This document shows positions 25,165 to 36,903 of a DNA stretch of 64,000 nt, piece after piece (positions within the stretch are counted from its first letter, which is position 1; every line of letters begins with the position of its first letter). The notes below the pieces were generated by a model, which saw nothing but the letters and a program-made list of their open reading frames with translations, ran no database searches and was not told where the DNA came from. The translations under genes and the position numbers were made by a program. The stretch is from Zygnema cylindricum (Eukaryota > Streptophyta > Zygnematophyceae > Zygnematales > Zygnemataceae): positions 472,267 through 536,266 of the forward strand of contig JBBHKE010002380.1 in assembly GCA_037447655.1 (NCBI GenBank). The letters are read 5' to 3'.

Positions 25165-26912
25165 GCATCAATAACCTTTCAGTCCAACCTTCGAAGTGTG
25201 TTATTTGGTCAACTCAGGATATTCCACTTTCTTTTACTCCCCCTCCTGATTTTTAAACTCCTCATTGATGGCATTTGTGGGTTGGGTTGCCCCCTTGGTT
25301 CGAATACTTTTGTGACCCAATTTCTTGATGATGCTCTACAGACAAACCTGGCCCACGTGGACGATGCCCCTCACCTCCTCGATCCCCAAGTGGCTTTTGC
25401 TATGTTAACCGGGTGTTTCCCCCGATGCCTCTATCCTCACTCATACTTCCCCTCCCACCTCGATGTTTGTCTCCTCTCTCTCTTCCTTTGATGATCGCCT
25501 TATGGACGTCCTCCACACATGTGGGGCATTCGATCGCAAGTTTGGGCCTTCGGCCCGCATTCAGGTGTCCCTCCCTGTCTCTACGGGAGGATTGGGTCTA
25601 TTATCGACTGCTCCTGTTGCTCTTGCGGCCTATTTGGGAAATTGATGCATTATTGCCTCCTCAGTTGTTTCCCATTTTTCTGCTAGGGACACCCCCGTTC
25701 TAGCCACCGTGGTCCCTCGTGTCTCAATGGTGTGCCCGCCATCCAGCAATTGGACGCGTCACATTCTCTTCCTCATGCTTTAGTGGATGTACCGATTCTT
25801 TCCACCCTTGTTACTAAATCCGTAGAGCGTGTCTAGGAATCGATTTCCGATTGGGTTGTCGCCGCCATTAAATCCGAGCTTCTCGAGGCGCTTCCCTCTG
25901 ATACTTCGTGTGCCCGCCTTCTCTCTTGTGGTGGACTTGGTTCTAAGTCTTGGCTACACCTATTTTGTCCACTTTTCGATTCTCACCTGCTCAGTGCACC
26001 ACTGCACTTTCACCACCGCCCTTCGGTTTTGCGGCCTCCCCCATCCTCCTTTACTTGGCTATCTTTTTTGCGCATGTGGTCGCGTCTTGGGGCTTGATGT
26101 TGTCCATTTGCTTCTTTGCTCCCATGGGGGAGAATTCATCCAGGCACACGATACTATTCGCGACGCTGTTGGGACTATCGCTTCGGAGGGGGGGCTTTTT
26201 CTGTGCGTCGAGAGGTTTCTCATATTATTCCCGCGCGCCTGATCGATATTGTTTTGATCGATGGTGCCCGTTGCATTTTTTGTGATATTGTTTTGGCGAA
26301 ACCCTACTACGGCGGCATTCGTTGGTCAGGCGGCTCGGCATGATGGGGTGGCGGCTTGTGATGCTGCTAAAGTGAAAGAGTGTGATTATGCTCACTAGGA
26401 CCATATGGATGACTTTATTCCGATGGCGGTCAAGATCTTTGATTGTTTGGGTGTTGCGTTGGACGAGTTTCTCCCTACTTGTGCTCGACGTGCTTTCGAG
26501 CGACGAGGACGGGGGAGCCCTCTTCCTTCGGTCCTTACTTCTTTTAATCGTCAGCTATTATCTGTTGCTTTACAGCGGGTGCAGGCTTCTATTCTCCTTC
26601 GATCGACTATTGCGGTTATGGATTTTCAACGTGTTTAGGAACTCCCTCAACGTGCTCCCCCGGGCTGGGGGGACATACGGGGTTGATTTTCATAGATACT
26701 TATTTGAGTTGGGGTTGGGGTTATAGTTTTGGTTTAGTGGGTTGCTGTGCTTTTCATTTTGAGTTTGGGTGGTTTTAGTTTATTTCCCATTTTTCTGTGT
26801 TCTCGTCGCTTTCTTTGTTTTTTATTGTCCTGCTTGTAGTTTTTCAGTTTTGGCCATGCCACCCCTTTTGTACCCCCTGACTCGGATGGTTTACCATCGT
26901 GCTTTTTAATTT
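25165..26912 (+). mobile_element. Non-LTR-type retroelement, copy 2, 5'-truncated
   Basis: Homologous to the element at 17000-20370. LIDGICGLGCPLGSNTFVTQFLDD (25252 on) aligns with GIKALGSPIGAPSFVNQFF of copy 1, and DPQVAFAMLTGCFP with NSQVAFQILAHCFG. The region 25950-26340 carries the Cys/His cluster, the CSHGGE-like stretch and the endonuclease frame. At 26405-26638 is a C-terminal part ending SVALQRVQASILL. The 3' end has GTACCCCCTGACTCGGATGG and the hairpin GATGG-TTT-ACCATC-like sequence at 26885-26898, then CGTGCTTTTT. It begins only at the RT thumb, as expected for truncation during target-primed reverse transcription. Several frameshifts. Confidence 0.75.
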
Positions 26913-27240
26913 GTTATGTGTGTCCTAGTATGTAATAAGAAAGATTCATTGAAAACTTGTGGTGGTCAACACTCTAAATACATAAAAACCGCAAGGAAAG
27001 ACCAATTAAAATGACACAGAAAAGATTAGAGTAAAGAAAGTAGAAAAGGAACTTGCTATGAAAGATAATGACACACTTTATAGGTAAACGGATGAAACCC
27101 GGGAAAGAAAATGAAGTTCCGAAAATAACTATAAAATGACCCAAACAAAATCCACCAAACAAATTCCCAATATGTCTGACATCCTCTCTAAAGATTTTTT
27201 CTTTTGGAGATTTCAAGTACGGCAGATGAATTATATTACT

Positions 27241-27489
27241 CTATGAGCCATTGGCAATTATGTGAGCTTGCACAGACTGTAAAGCGACATGTAAATGCTG
27301 ACGAAAGAAGTCGTGAGGGCAGAAGTCGGAGGGTCTTCCGAGGTCCTTCCTCTTGAAAGAATGCCAACCACAGGTACATCGAAGCTTATTCAAAGCAGCA
27401 TGCCCGGTCAGCCTAATTTCTTGACATCTTCGGATGCGACTCGTCCTTTCTTTTAGGTTTTTGCTTTTTTTTGTGTTTTTGGAGTACAA
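27241..27489 (-). pseudogene. Fragment of the same retroelement's C-terminus, minus strand
   Basis: An 82-codon minus-strand frame ends with PHDFFRQHLHVALQSVQAHI. This resembles TSFNRQLLSVALQRVQASIL at the C-terminus of copy 2, with a basic Arg/Lys stretch before it in both. Probably a relic of a third, inverted insertion. Short, so moderate confidence. Confidence 0.5.
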
Positions 27490-28051
27490 CTCTGGCTAAC
27501 TAATTTCTTTTGTTATTCCTCGTAAGTCGTCATATTTAAGTTAAGGCAGGTCTGAGATTCATGGACCGAGAGCAGGAGTCGACACCCTCACTAATTCTGT
27601 ACTTTTCTCTACTTCTGTAATTCTTCTCTAATTTTGTAAATTCGGCAACTTCCATACAATGGCACCGACGGAAGCACCACGAACTGTTGGATGTGGATTG
27701 GGATGCACAGCGTTGCATCGAAGCATGGCCATCGCGGGCCAGGCATTGGCTAGCGTGCGTCGCTGGTTCCACACGTGGCACCAGTCTGCACAAGAGTTTC
27801 ACCGCTAACAGGACTGCGTTATTTTACATGTGGAATAGGCAGCAGAGGTATATGGTAGAAATTGCAAGAAGAAGTATAGGATGGAATTAGTGTGGATCTT
27901 TCTCTGCCGGTTATGTAAAGAGAAGGCCTGGTTAAATTCAGTAAAGTTTGCACTAAGATAAACGGAGCCCATGGAAAGTTACCCTATGTGTACGACGTCT
28001 ACGTCTTTGATTCACCTTACCGTACCGCATATCAAGTGACGCAGTCATTCA

Positions 28052-28277
28052 GTACAACCGTGAATCGTAATTAGCGCTAATAATTTTTTCGCCACTGAAA
28101 ACATCTTTTCTCCGTACACACTTGTCCATTTTTCAATTTAAGACCGCCATTCGTAAGCTGAGAATATAACCTTTCAATCGCGACCGTCAGATCCCCAATT
28201 CGACGAGTATGTACGGAGAAAATTATGTTTTAAGAGGCGTAAAAACCATCGACGCTAATTACGATTCACGGTGGTAC
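28052..28277. mobile_element. Foldback MITE, GTAC-ACCGTGAATCG family
   Basis: GTACAACCGTGAATCGTAAT at the left and its near-perfect complement ending ATTCACGGTGGTAC at the right (about 25-bp arms, one mismatch) enclose roughly 175 bp of noncoding DNA. No clear target duplication. Related ends are seen near 46973, 51302 and 59893. Confidence 0.7.
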
Positions 28278-28561
28278 ACGCAAATACTTTCGCACGGAAT
28301 ATTATTTTGTGCGACGAAAAATCGGCTTGCTTCTTATTTCGTAATAACGATTTCGTTTCACTGAAAAGAAGCTTCATCTGTTGCAGGGAGGAAAGCCACC
28401 ATAGCTTAAATTTTGTAGGCAAATTTATTTTCCAGGTTCCTTTGCCCTGAAAACGTCACTTCCTGTTCAATTGCTGACCACTGCCTGTAAAACTTTGCTG
28501 GAGCAAGATTTTGTGCTTAATTTCAGTTTCAATATTTTATATTTCCGCTCTTACTTCATCC

Positions 28562-28810
28562 ATGGCAAGTCAAGCACTTTCTCTTTACAGAGATCTGCTC
28601 CGTACGGGCAGGAAATTTAGCAGTTATAATATTCGAAACTACATTATTCGACGGACCAAAGAGGAGTTTAGGAAGGCGAAAGATTGGAGCGATGAAGAAA
28701 AGATTTTAGCTGCCCTAAAAGACGGGCAGAAGCAGCTGGAGGTGGCAAAAAGACAGCAAGTTGTTTATTCTCTATTCTCTCCTCCTGTAAGGTCTATTAT
28801 GGATCTGTAA
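28562..28810 (+). CDS. ISD11/LYRM4-type LYR protein, 82 aa, intronless
   Basis: A small LYR-motif protein that binds and stabilises the mitochondrial cysteine desulfurase NFS1 for Fe-S cluster assembly (family knowledge). The N-terminus QALSLYRDLLRTGRKF carries the LYR motif at residues 8-10. It is followed by FSSYNIRNYIIRRTKEEFR, which parallels FSAYNYRTYAVRRIRDAFR of human LYRM4, and by an Arg-Gln helix (AKRQQVVYSLFSP). Length fits the family (about 80-90 aa). The ATG at 28562 is chosen because the conserved part starts there; an upstream in-frame ATG at 28511 would add a hydrophobic stretch. It is a single exon in an otherwise intron-rich window. It could be a different LYRM, but the SYN-R-Y pattern favours ISD11. 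Confidence 0.85.
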   Translation: MASQALSLYRDLLRTGRKFSSYNIRNYIIRRTKEEFRKAKDWSDEEKILAALKDGQKQLEVAKRQQVVYSLFSPPVRSIMDL

Positions 28811-31800
28811 ACGGAATTTTTAAGTGATTTCGGTAAATTCTGTAAGATTTTTTTTGTTTCCAAAACTTAGGTGAAATAAGGATACCGAATCAATATTTTT
28901 GCAAGATACTTGTTAGAAAAAATAGTAAATGTTTTGCGTTTTTACTGAGAAATTATATCAAAAATTGATTGTAAAATGAGAAGCTTGTTTTTTTTTTTTA
29001 ATTCGAGTTTGCGATAATTCATTGGGTTTTTGTTAAGTTTTATGGCCAGTTTGGTTAGAAGTGGTAAATAAACAGCTGATTTTTTTGGAAGTAAACTAGC
29101 AAGTGGTTTTGGGTGGTTTAGGGAGGTTTAGGAAAAAGAAAAGACGAGAGGGAGCTCTCTTCTTTCAGTTGTTCATAAACATCTCCAAATGAAATGAAAT
29201 GAATTGATGGTTAATGTTTTAAAAATACTCCTACTCTTTGTTCAAGAGTAAGATTTTTTTTTTACCATTTTTGCATCTGTTGCTTACTTCAGTTATACAT
29301 GTCAATTTTGTTGTCTATTCCACAAGTGAATCTCTGACGTTCTGCCTGTTCTAGTTTTTCCACAACTTGGAACATACTCGGTTATTGTTCAGTGTTAGTC
29401 CATTTTTGCGTCCTGAGTTTCTAAGTCAGATTCTTACTGTTCATCGTCAAGAATGCAAGTTGGAATCACTTTGAAGGTTTTTGCGCAGTCTTTTAGTGTA
29501 ATTGTGTTTTTTTTGTGGAAATACAATTTGTTTGGCCAAAACAGTGTGTAATGTTTTCCGTATGGTTGATATGTTTCAAAGTTTGTCCTTATTGTTGTTG
29601 TATTGGATGTCAATTTATGTTTTCATTCCACTCCAATCGGCTACAAAGTGCAAGTCCACATGAGAGCTTTTGTAACAAACCATACATAGTTTCCATTTCC
29701 TTCTTGGATGGACTTAGGAGATCCTGAAGATTTCCTCATTAAATTGATTGTCATCCTCTTGTCACATCCCTGCATTCATTTCTAGACTCGGAATTCTACT
29801 CAGGATGCAGAATTGTATTTTCCAGTAATGGATTCCATATGAGGAGCCAGTTTGTGCATGTGTGGAAGTTTCTGTAGTGTTGCATGGGACTTACCTATGA
29901 ACCTAGATTACCAAAATCACTTTCTCTAATTCCATTCGATGGTGAAGTCCATTTATCATTTCTTATACTTTTCAGTTTCACTAATTTTAAAAGCTTCCGC
30001 GGCAAATCTAGATACCCCCATGACGGTGCAATTGTTAAAACCAGGGTGTTATTTAATGAAATCTGATCCATGTTGCATGTTGTTCCTTTGTTTCTCCTAA
30101 AAAGGACCGAATATGTAGTTAGTAACCTGGGTCCCGACAATGTAAAAGACCAATTTTGTAAACCATTTTGTAAATTACGGGAGTGATACTACTTGGGGGG
30201 CTGTTACTCCCACCAAAGATTCCCCTTGAACCAAATTCAGGATTGGTGAGAGGTATCGGTTCAGGAAATTCATTCATAGGGGAACCGTCACTTGGCATCC
30301 CACTGTGTAAAGATTTACTTTTCACTCTTTTTTTTTAGAGAAGCTCGAACTCGAGGCTTCCTGAGTTGCGGTTCTTTTGTTGTTTTCGGTGGCTCTACCT
30401 CGCCAGGATTTTTAAGTCCAAACCCATTTTTCAGTCGATAGAAGAAATACTTTTATCTCAACTTTTTGAGACAAACTGCAGAAAGGTAGTCAAGGAACAA
30501 ATAAACAAAGGAAGGAACAAACAGAAAGCTTATTCGAACGAACAAATGAGGAAACAAACAAACAAAAAATGCCTCCAGAAGCATGACATAAAAGGATCAC
30601 CCCCGTAAAATCAGCAAAAAACATTGACCGTCATCTACATTTGAGAAGCTTTACCTGCTCGTGTGTTTGACACAAAATAATGTTGTTTTTTATCTGGGAT
30701 TCAGTCCTATTATGGAAACCATATTGTGGTCTGCACAGAATATATGTATGCAAATACAAGCGTTCATGAAAGAAGCCTCATTATCCAAATTTGGCAGGGT
30801 GATTAATACTCCTATGATTTCATATTAGTGACCCAAATGCTACTGTACTGCTCTAAACCAATGTCTTGTATTCCCCTTGAATGTGTAAAACCTAAAACTT
30901 CCTCGTTACATTCTCGAGCCCCATACATTGGTGCATCCGTCAGTCCCTTCGGGAATGAAAACCTCAGACTACCCACACTTTTCTCTCCCCCACTCTATTC
31001 CCTTCACGACTTCTACAGCTCCTTTTTCTGAGTCCTCTCAAATGTTTACTACCTGTTCTTTTAAGAATTCTACGTACTTTTATCATCTCGCTATATCATT
31101 CCTTTGCACCACAGACGATAGAACACATTCCCATTATTTCTATCTGGAGTTCATGCAACTTGATTAGTTCATTACCGGGATTGCAATTGGAAGGAATCAT
31201 TTAGCTCCGAAGGCTTCTGCCCATTTGCTAATCAATAAGGAGCATACACCACTAAATTCTCAATGAAACAACAATAATTCCACAGGAACATTATTGTCCC
31301 TGTAGCTTCAGTGGCCTGATGACTATTAGAGCCACAAGGGAGCTTTAGGTCCGATTGTTCTAGATTTGCCAGTACAATGTGAACACTCGAAGTCAATGTG
31401 AAAAGATTTAGAATGAGTAAAAACTGCTAATTGACAAGACCTATCGTCACCAGTCTATTACAGAAATTTAGTGACTGCCTATTGCCGCAAGCTCAATAAT
31501 GCCTGCAAAATGTCTTATAGATTTAATGCACAGATATAATCAAATGGGGCCGTTCCACGAAAATGAAAAACAGATAAGTTGGCACGGAGGTCGACATTTA
31601 TTCAATTATTTGACTATGTTCTGTTTTAGGTCAATTTTGTCCCAAAGGCCTTCTCACATCCCTGTATGAATTCCCAACGACCTCATACAAATTTCATCCA
31701 ATTATTCAAAGTTTGTTCCTCATTATTGGCAAAGAGCCAGATCATTCAATAGTCGTTCCTAAAAAACACCCGCACTATACAACAATCATCAGATAACAAG

Positions 31801-31872
31801 TACGCGAGGCCAGGATGTGCACCGAAAGCACATCCGTTTTCCTAAACAAACCATTTTCTCAATGGAAGGGTG
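28811..31872. other. Intergenic, 3 kb without a recognisable gene
   Basis: A/T-rich DNA between the ISD11 stop and the THOC5 stop. No conserved frame, RNA gene, transposon terminus or tandem array was found on either strand. Confidence 0.5.
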
Positions 31873-34800
31873 CTACAAACCAAAATCCTGAGCTTTTTCC
31901 TGCAACTCCGGTAACTGTTTAGTAACCTCATATTTAGTAGGAGTGATTAGTGACCTCTGCCTGCCCCTGTAAGTTCTTGTGCCTACTACAGAATCTCCAG
32001 GTGGAGTGTCATTGTTACTACTCAGAGTGCTCGGTGCGAAATGTTTCTGTGTCCCTTCAAGGTCCACAAAGGCATCAAAAAGGTGCATGAGTCGGTTGAC
32101 CTGGTAAGTCAACACGTGGATTTCTTGCTTGGAGTTCAATTCCTCTTTGCACACATTCATCTGCCACCAAAAAAATGCCGAAAGAACACACACACAAAAA
32201 AAAGCTTGTTTAGTAAAGAATCTGCTTGTCTTTGAGTGCAATAAGTCTGCATACAGGAAACTTGAGCCAGTAATCATTCGTCAGAGAACACACCTCAGCC
32301 TCCATCAATCGCAAGGCATTGGAGTAGTGGGCAGTTGAAGCTGCAAGAGAAGTTGGGCCCTCAATCTCCAATACTCCATCCGGAGGTGGAGGAGCCTTCA
32401 CAGGCGCTGCTGGGCTCAGCAAACGAAGGCTGAACACTGGAGGCCGTAAAGGATATTCTCCATAGATATCCACCTGGATAAAATCACAAACTTCAAACAA
32501 ACTTCAGATACCACTAGAATATCCAAAAGGGGAATACAGCAAGAGGCAGCCAAATACCTGCCTAAGCGACTCAAAACAGATTTTGATTCACACCTCTGCA
32601 GTATATTTCACTTAGATTGTGAGATGAAGAGATAGTCTATGGAAACAGAAAATCAAAAGTCATCTTTGAATGACTTGTGAAGCATGAAGGGTAAGGAGCA
32701 ACAACTCCAGGTCAAAACACACCTCAGCCTCCAGCTCCATGCGCGAAGATGTCCGTTTCTCTAAAGAGGTCGAAGGATAATCGCTTCGGAAAACTGCTCT
32801 AAACCGTTGTAGTCCAAAGTCTTGCCATCTAGGTTGTTCCTGCCCTTCTTCAAATGCATGCATGTTGCTAGAAACATCGACACCTCCAGCATTATCTCTG
32901 ATCCCTAACGGTGGCGGCAATTCTGCTTGTTCTCCACTTATAGGTGTAAGCTCACCAGAACTAACACGGGTTAAACCGAGCCTGCTAGGGCTTGAAACCA
33001 AGGACTTGTGAGTACTGGCTGCAACAGCATTGCGCAATCTTGCGGTCTCCGAAATTGAAGCCGCAAGAGATAATGGAGCTGATAAAGTAGCAAGGGCAGC
33101 TGGACCCGGCAACTCACCATCCTCTTGCCCGCTTTCATCACCAAACACAGGTGACTTCCCAGACTTTCCTGACGGCGGTAAACCTTTGAGTGCTTCTGAA
33201 CTATTCCCTTCTGCAACTGGTTGAATTTGTTTGATAACTACATGTCGTGGCTGAGACCTAATCATTGCCCAATTTCGGAGAGTGCACTTTGGTGTGGAAT
33301 CTCTCCCCCCGATGTTTTCAAAACCCCGAGGAAGTGGAGGCCGCTTTAGCTTCCGCAGGGACTCCAACTGCTCCCTGTTCAAGCAGCCATGATGCTGCTC
33401 AGTTGCTACTAAAGACCTAGTGCTCATCAGATCATCTTCCTAAGAAGCTGTAAAAGAAAAAAAAAAAAGCTTTCAGAATGAAAATGAACCACTCGTGTGG
33501 AATAAGAAATCCTTACAAAATGACAGGAGTTGTGTCTTAAACTAAGTGTGTCTTTAAACTATTTATTTCCTGCTAGCTAGCTTCTTATCAGATGCTTTTA
33601 CTATCTCCCATCTTCCCAACAATTTGTACTCTATTTGTACTCTAGCCTCAGGGACGAGCGCAGCATGACTCACTGCTGCTGCGACTCACTTCAGAGCCCT
33701 CATGGCCTTGCACCGTAGTCGAAGCTGCTGAAGTAAGTTATGGACACGGTGTTGTCGCCGATACTCATCAAGGCCTCCTGAGACCCCAGCCACAGCTTCA
33801 GAGCCCGAACCTGCAACGAGCGATGGGGGGATCTCTGGCAAAAAATCGAGCCCTGAAAGATGCTGAGCCCATTTGTATGGGCGTCCATGTCGGTGACTTG
33901 GTTCTGGTGAAACACCCTTGGAATGCAGCTTCAAACTCTGCAGATGAACAACAAAGAAGTGAACGCCTAAGTACGTAACCTAAACAGCTTCGTCAAAGAG
34001 ATATCTGCTGTCAATCATGATGTTGAAGCTATACACTCATCTTCCAAACAAGTAAAGTACTCCATTTCCTTATCAAATTCATCAGATTATAATCCAATCC
34101 TGCACTGTGACTCACCGAGTTGGGAAATTCTAAGCCAGTATCACCAGGAAATAAATTTGCTAACAGATTTCCATCGTCGCCGTCAGCAAAAGCATAGACG
34201 AGGTTAAGTGTGCGGACGTATTCAAACTTTATGATGGCTAATGGGGCTCCTCCTTGAACATCATTTGCTTCGCTGTTTTGCACATTATCTCCCTGCTCAC
34301 TATAAACTTGTAAGACAACAGTGAGAGGATGTATGAAAATTGCTCGTGATCCTGCATTTGTAGGCACATGATCCGCATGCTTGCGGCGTTTCCGGCGCCT
34401 TGTCCCATCATCCTCATCGTCCATCCCATCATCCTCCTTGCCCTCATCTGCTTCTTGCTCAATCCCTGAAGAAACTGACAAAGAACGTCAAAATAATGAC
34501 CTGCAGTCACTTTGATATTAATAGGTCACAGCAGCGCGAGGGAAAACATACAAGAGTCCTTCACAATGCTAATTCTGCCGAGCTCAACAAGACTTGAGAT
34601 CCAAAACCGGTCCACATACCTGCATTGCGGAGTGCATCAGATCGTATTAACTCTGTTGCCTCCTTAAAACTGCCGACAATTTCCACTGTGATGGTTTCTT
34701 TAAACGCATCTCTATAAGAAATCAGCTGCGAATAAAGAATATATAATGGTGCCGGCAACAATTCTGCACGTTTGTGCTGCTGAAGCTTTTTGCTGTGAAG

Positions 34801-35814
34801 CAAGCCGAGCTGTTGCTGAACCGGCAAAGAAGCCGCCTTCAAGGTTTTCAACTGCTCTGGAAGAGTGGCAAGAAACTTTTTTCGACTGTTGATACTGTCC
34901 TGAAGAGTCCGCTTTCTTATTTCAAGCACCTCTCTCTGCTTCACAAGCTCCTTGCGCTGTAACATAACAAAAGTGGATCGAACAATTTAATTAGGTGAAT
35001 ATATTAATTACAAAAAATAACTGCTCTTTCTAAAGCTCTTTCATGTTGGCCAACGTTATAGACGAGGAAGTAGTGGTGCTTCCCCCAACCAATTAGAATC
35101 TTTTGTGATGACAATGATGGACGAATACATCGTTTCAGTAATAGAAGAGTGGACGCTACTGAACCAAACATCATTACCAAAAACAAAAAAAATTCCACAA
35201 TGCAATATAAGGAAATCACAAGTAATGCACTTAAATGTCTTCAGCCTCTTTCAATAATTATCTCAGAGCAAAACTAAAAAAATAGAGGAAAAAACAGAAA
35301 ATGCACATAGGAGTTCAGATAATTCTCTTCCTTATAAACCTATAGTTTTTCCCTGAACTTGCAAACTCACCTGATAAAGTTCATAGTTTAATCGTTGCAA
35401 CATCAACTTGTGTGGATCATTCCGAAGCTCCGGATCTCCTTTGAATTCATCCGGAGCATCCCTGAAAAACTCTTCTTCTGTCACAAGATCAATATCAGGA
35501 TACTTAGATTTGAAATCGTTGCATGCCTTGATTGCCTTCACGTAATGATTTTTTTCGTACAGCAGGTTATTGAGCTTCAAAGTGGTACTATCCACCGGCG
35601 CCTTAGCACTCTCAGTTTGCAATTTAACATCTTCTTCATTCTTTAATATCACACGATTCAATTGTCGAAGTTCAATAAGCAAAACAGCTGCTTCCGTCAT
35701 AAGGTGACGTCTGGCCGGGCCTCCCTGGCCAGCATGCTTGAGAGCCATCATCTTGGCCATAAGATTCTGCAACTTTGTCCTAATGGACGCCAAATCTTCA
35801 TAGGGGGAAGCCAT
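31873..35814 (-). CDS. THOC5: THO complex subunit 5 (THOC5/THO5), about 846 aa
   Basis: Seven exons on the minus strand: 35814-35371, 34956-34620, 34465-34116 (or starting 34474), 33937-33690, 33416-32723, 32473-32294 and 32160-31873. All join in frame (2541 nt). THO couples transcription with mRNA processing and export in the nucleus (family knowledge). The N-terminal half has the THOC5 signatures ELRQLNRVIL, KAPVDSTTLKLNNLLYEKNH, ACNDFKSKYPDIDLVTEEEF, then SRKKFLATLPEQLKTL and SLPVQQQLGLLHSKK. A charged spacer (DDGTRRRKRRKH) precedes PLTVVLQVY and RPYKWAQHLSGLDFLPE. A low-complexity middle (residues about 400-610) is specific to this copy. The C-terminus has VDIYGEYPLRPPVF and YQVNRLMHLFDAFVDLEG, as in plant THO5. 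Length matches plant THO5B. Divergent from the DUF561 gene at 36904. Confidence 0.92.
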
Positions 35815-36903
35815 GGCTGCGCGAAAAAGCCTAATGTGAGTCAGAAATGAAAATTCACAGAAGCTGATTTGGAAAACAGATAACGTAAGCCGAGTTCTGA
35901 ATTCTGCACTTACAAATCGAGACGTGACGTGATAGCTCCTTTAGTTAGCACTTCGGCCTACAGTTAGAATGCTTATTTTACGCCGTGTTTTGTGTATACT
36001 GCTAAGTTAAAAAGTAGGTGACCGTACGCCCATACAATATGCCTATTGTATGCAAAACATACAATATGGCCTTAAGTCCCATATTGTATTGGCCGCAAAA
36101 TGAAATAAAGTAGTAACAGGGTTGAGTTGCACATGGATCGATAGAGAATTAAACGTCATGTCTAAATTTGAAAAAAAAATCGGACAAAAAAATCTTTTTC
36201 TGTGAGTTTTGAGCGACTTTTAATTTAAACCGACAGATTAGGACAATCTGACGGTCGTTGATGAAAGTAACGATCTAAGAAGATCACATGAAAAGCCCAA
36301 AACACAACTTACGATAGGACTATCGTCAGATTCGGACGATCGGACGGTCTCTGATGAAAGTAGCGATCTAAGAAGATCACATGTAAAGCCCGTAACACAA
36401 CTTACGCTAAAGGCGGCCTACAAAAGGCCTACCAAAAAACGCCTACTTTTGAACTATGGTATACTGTATAGCATGTAAACTTTTTGCACATGTGTAAGTG
36501 ACGCTGGAAATAGCCGAACAGGCGGAAAGTGGGACACGCAATGGCCGTACGACTGTGTGAGCATTCTTCTGTAATAGAGATGTAAACAAATATTTTTTTT
36601 GAAGTACGCAAAGCATAGGGCCTACCTGGATTCGGTTCTCATCAACGAGCTGGCAATCTGGAATTCCATTTGTTCAGATCAAGTTTGTGTCCAAATTTAA
36701 AAGTATAAAAATGGCCTGGTCCATAGTATTCACAGCCCACAGTGAAGCAACCGTACATCATATGGTGACGTACCGACGTGACCAAATCGTTCGCACTCAA
36801 TTCTTCTAGTAACCCAGTCTCATCTTCACATCTTGGAACTCTGAAAGGTGCCTGCTTTTGAACACTGCTACACTGCTCCAAGCTTTTACAGCAGTTTTCC
36901 GAT
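35815..36903. promoter_or_regulatory. Shared intergenic region between divergent THOC5 and DUF561 genes
   Basis: The two start codons face away from each other 1,089 bp apart, so both promoters must lie here. A 457-bp hAT-like MITE (36002-36458) occupies the THOC5-proximal half. No TATA box stands out convincingly. Upstream untranslated exons cannot be excluded. Confidence 0.6.
36002..36458. mobile_element. hAT-like MITE family 1, copy 2 (457 bp)
   Basis: Same length as copy 1 and in the opposite orientation. An exact 8-bp target duplication GTATACTG lies at 35994-36001 and 36459-36466. The right end GAACTATG is intact; the left end has changed to CTAAGTTAAAAAGTA. The interior carries hairpins, for example ATACAATA/TATTGTAT near 36032-36051. 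No coding sequence. Confidence 0.92.

Noticed and set aside
33417-33440. Upstream acceptor for THOC5 exon 5 (CTTCTTAG before GAAGATG)
   Set aside because: It would put a TGA in frame after the previous exon. The acceptor at 33417-33418 keeps the frame and the expected sequence.
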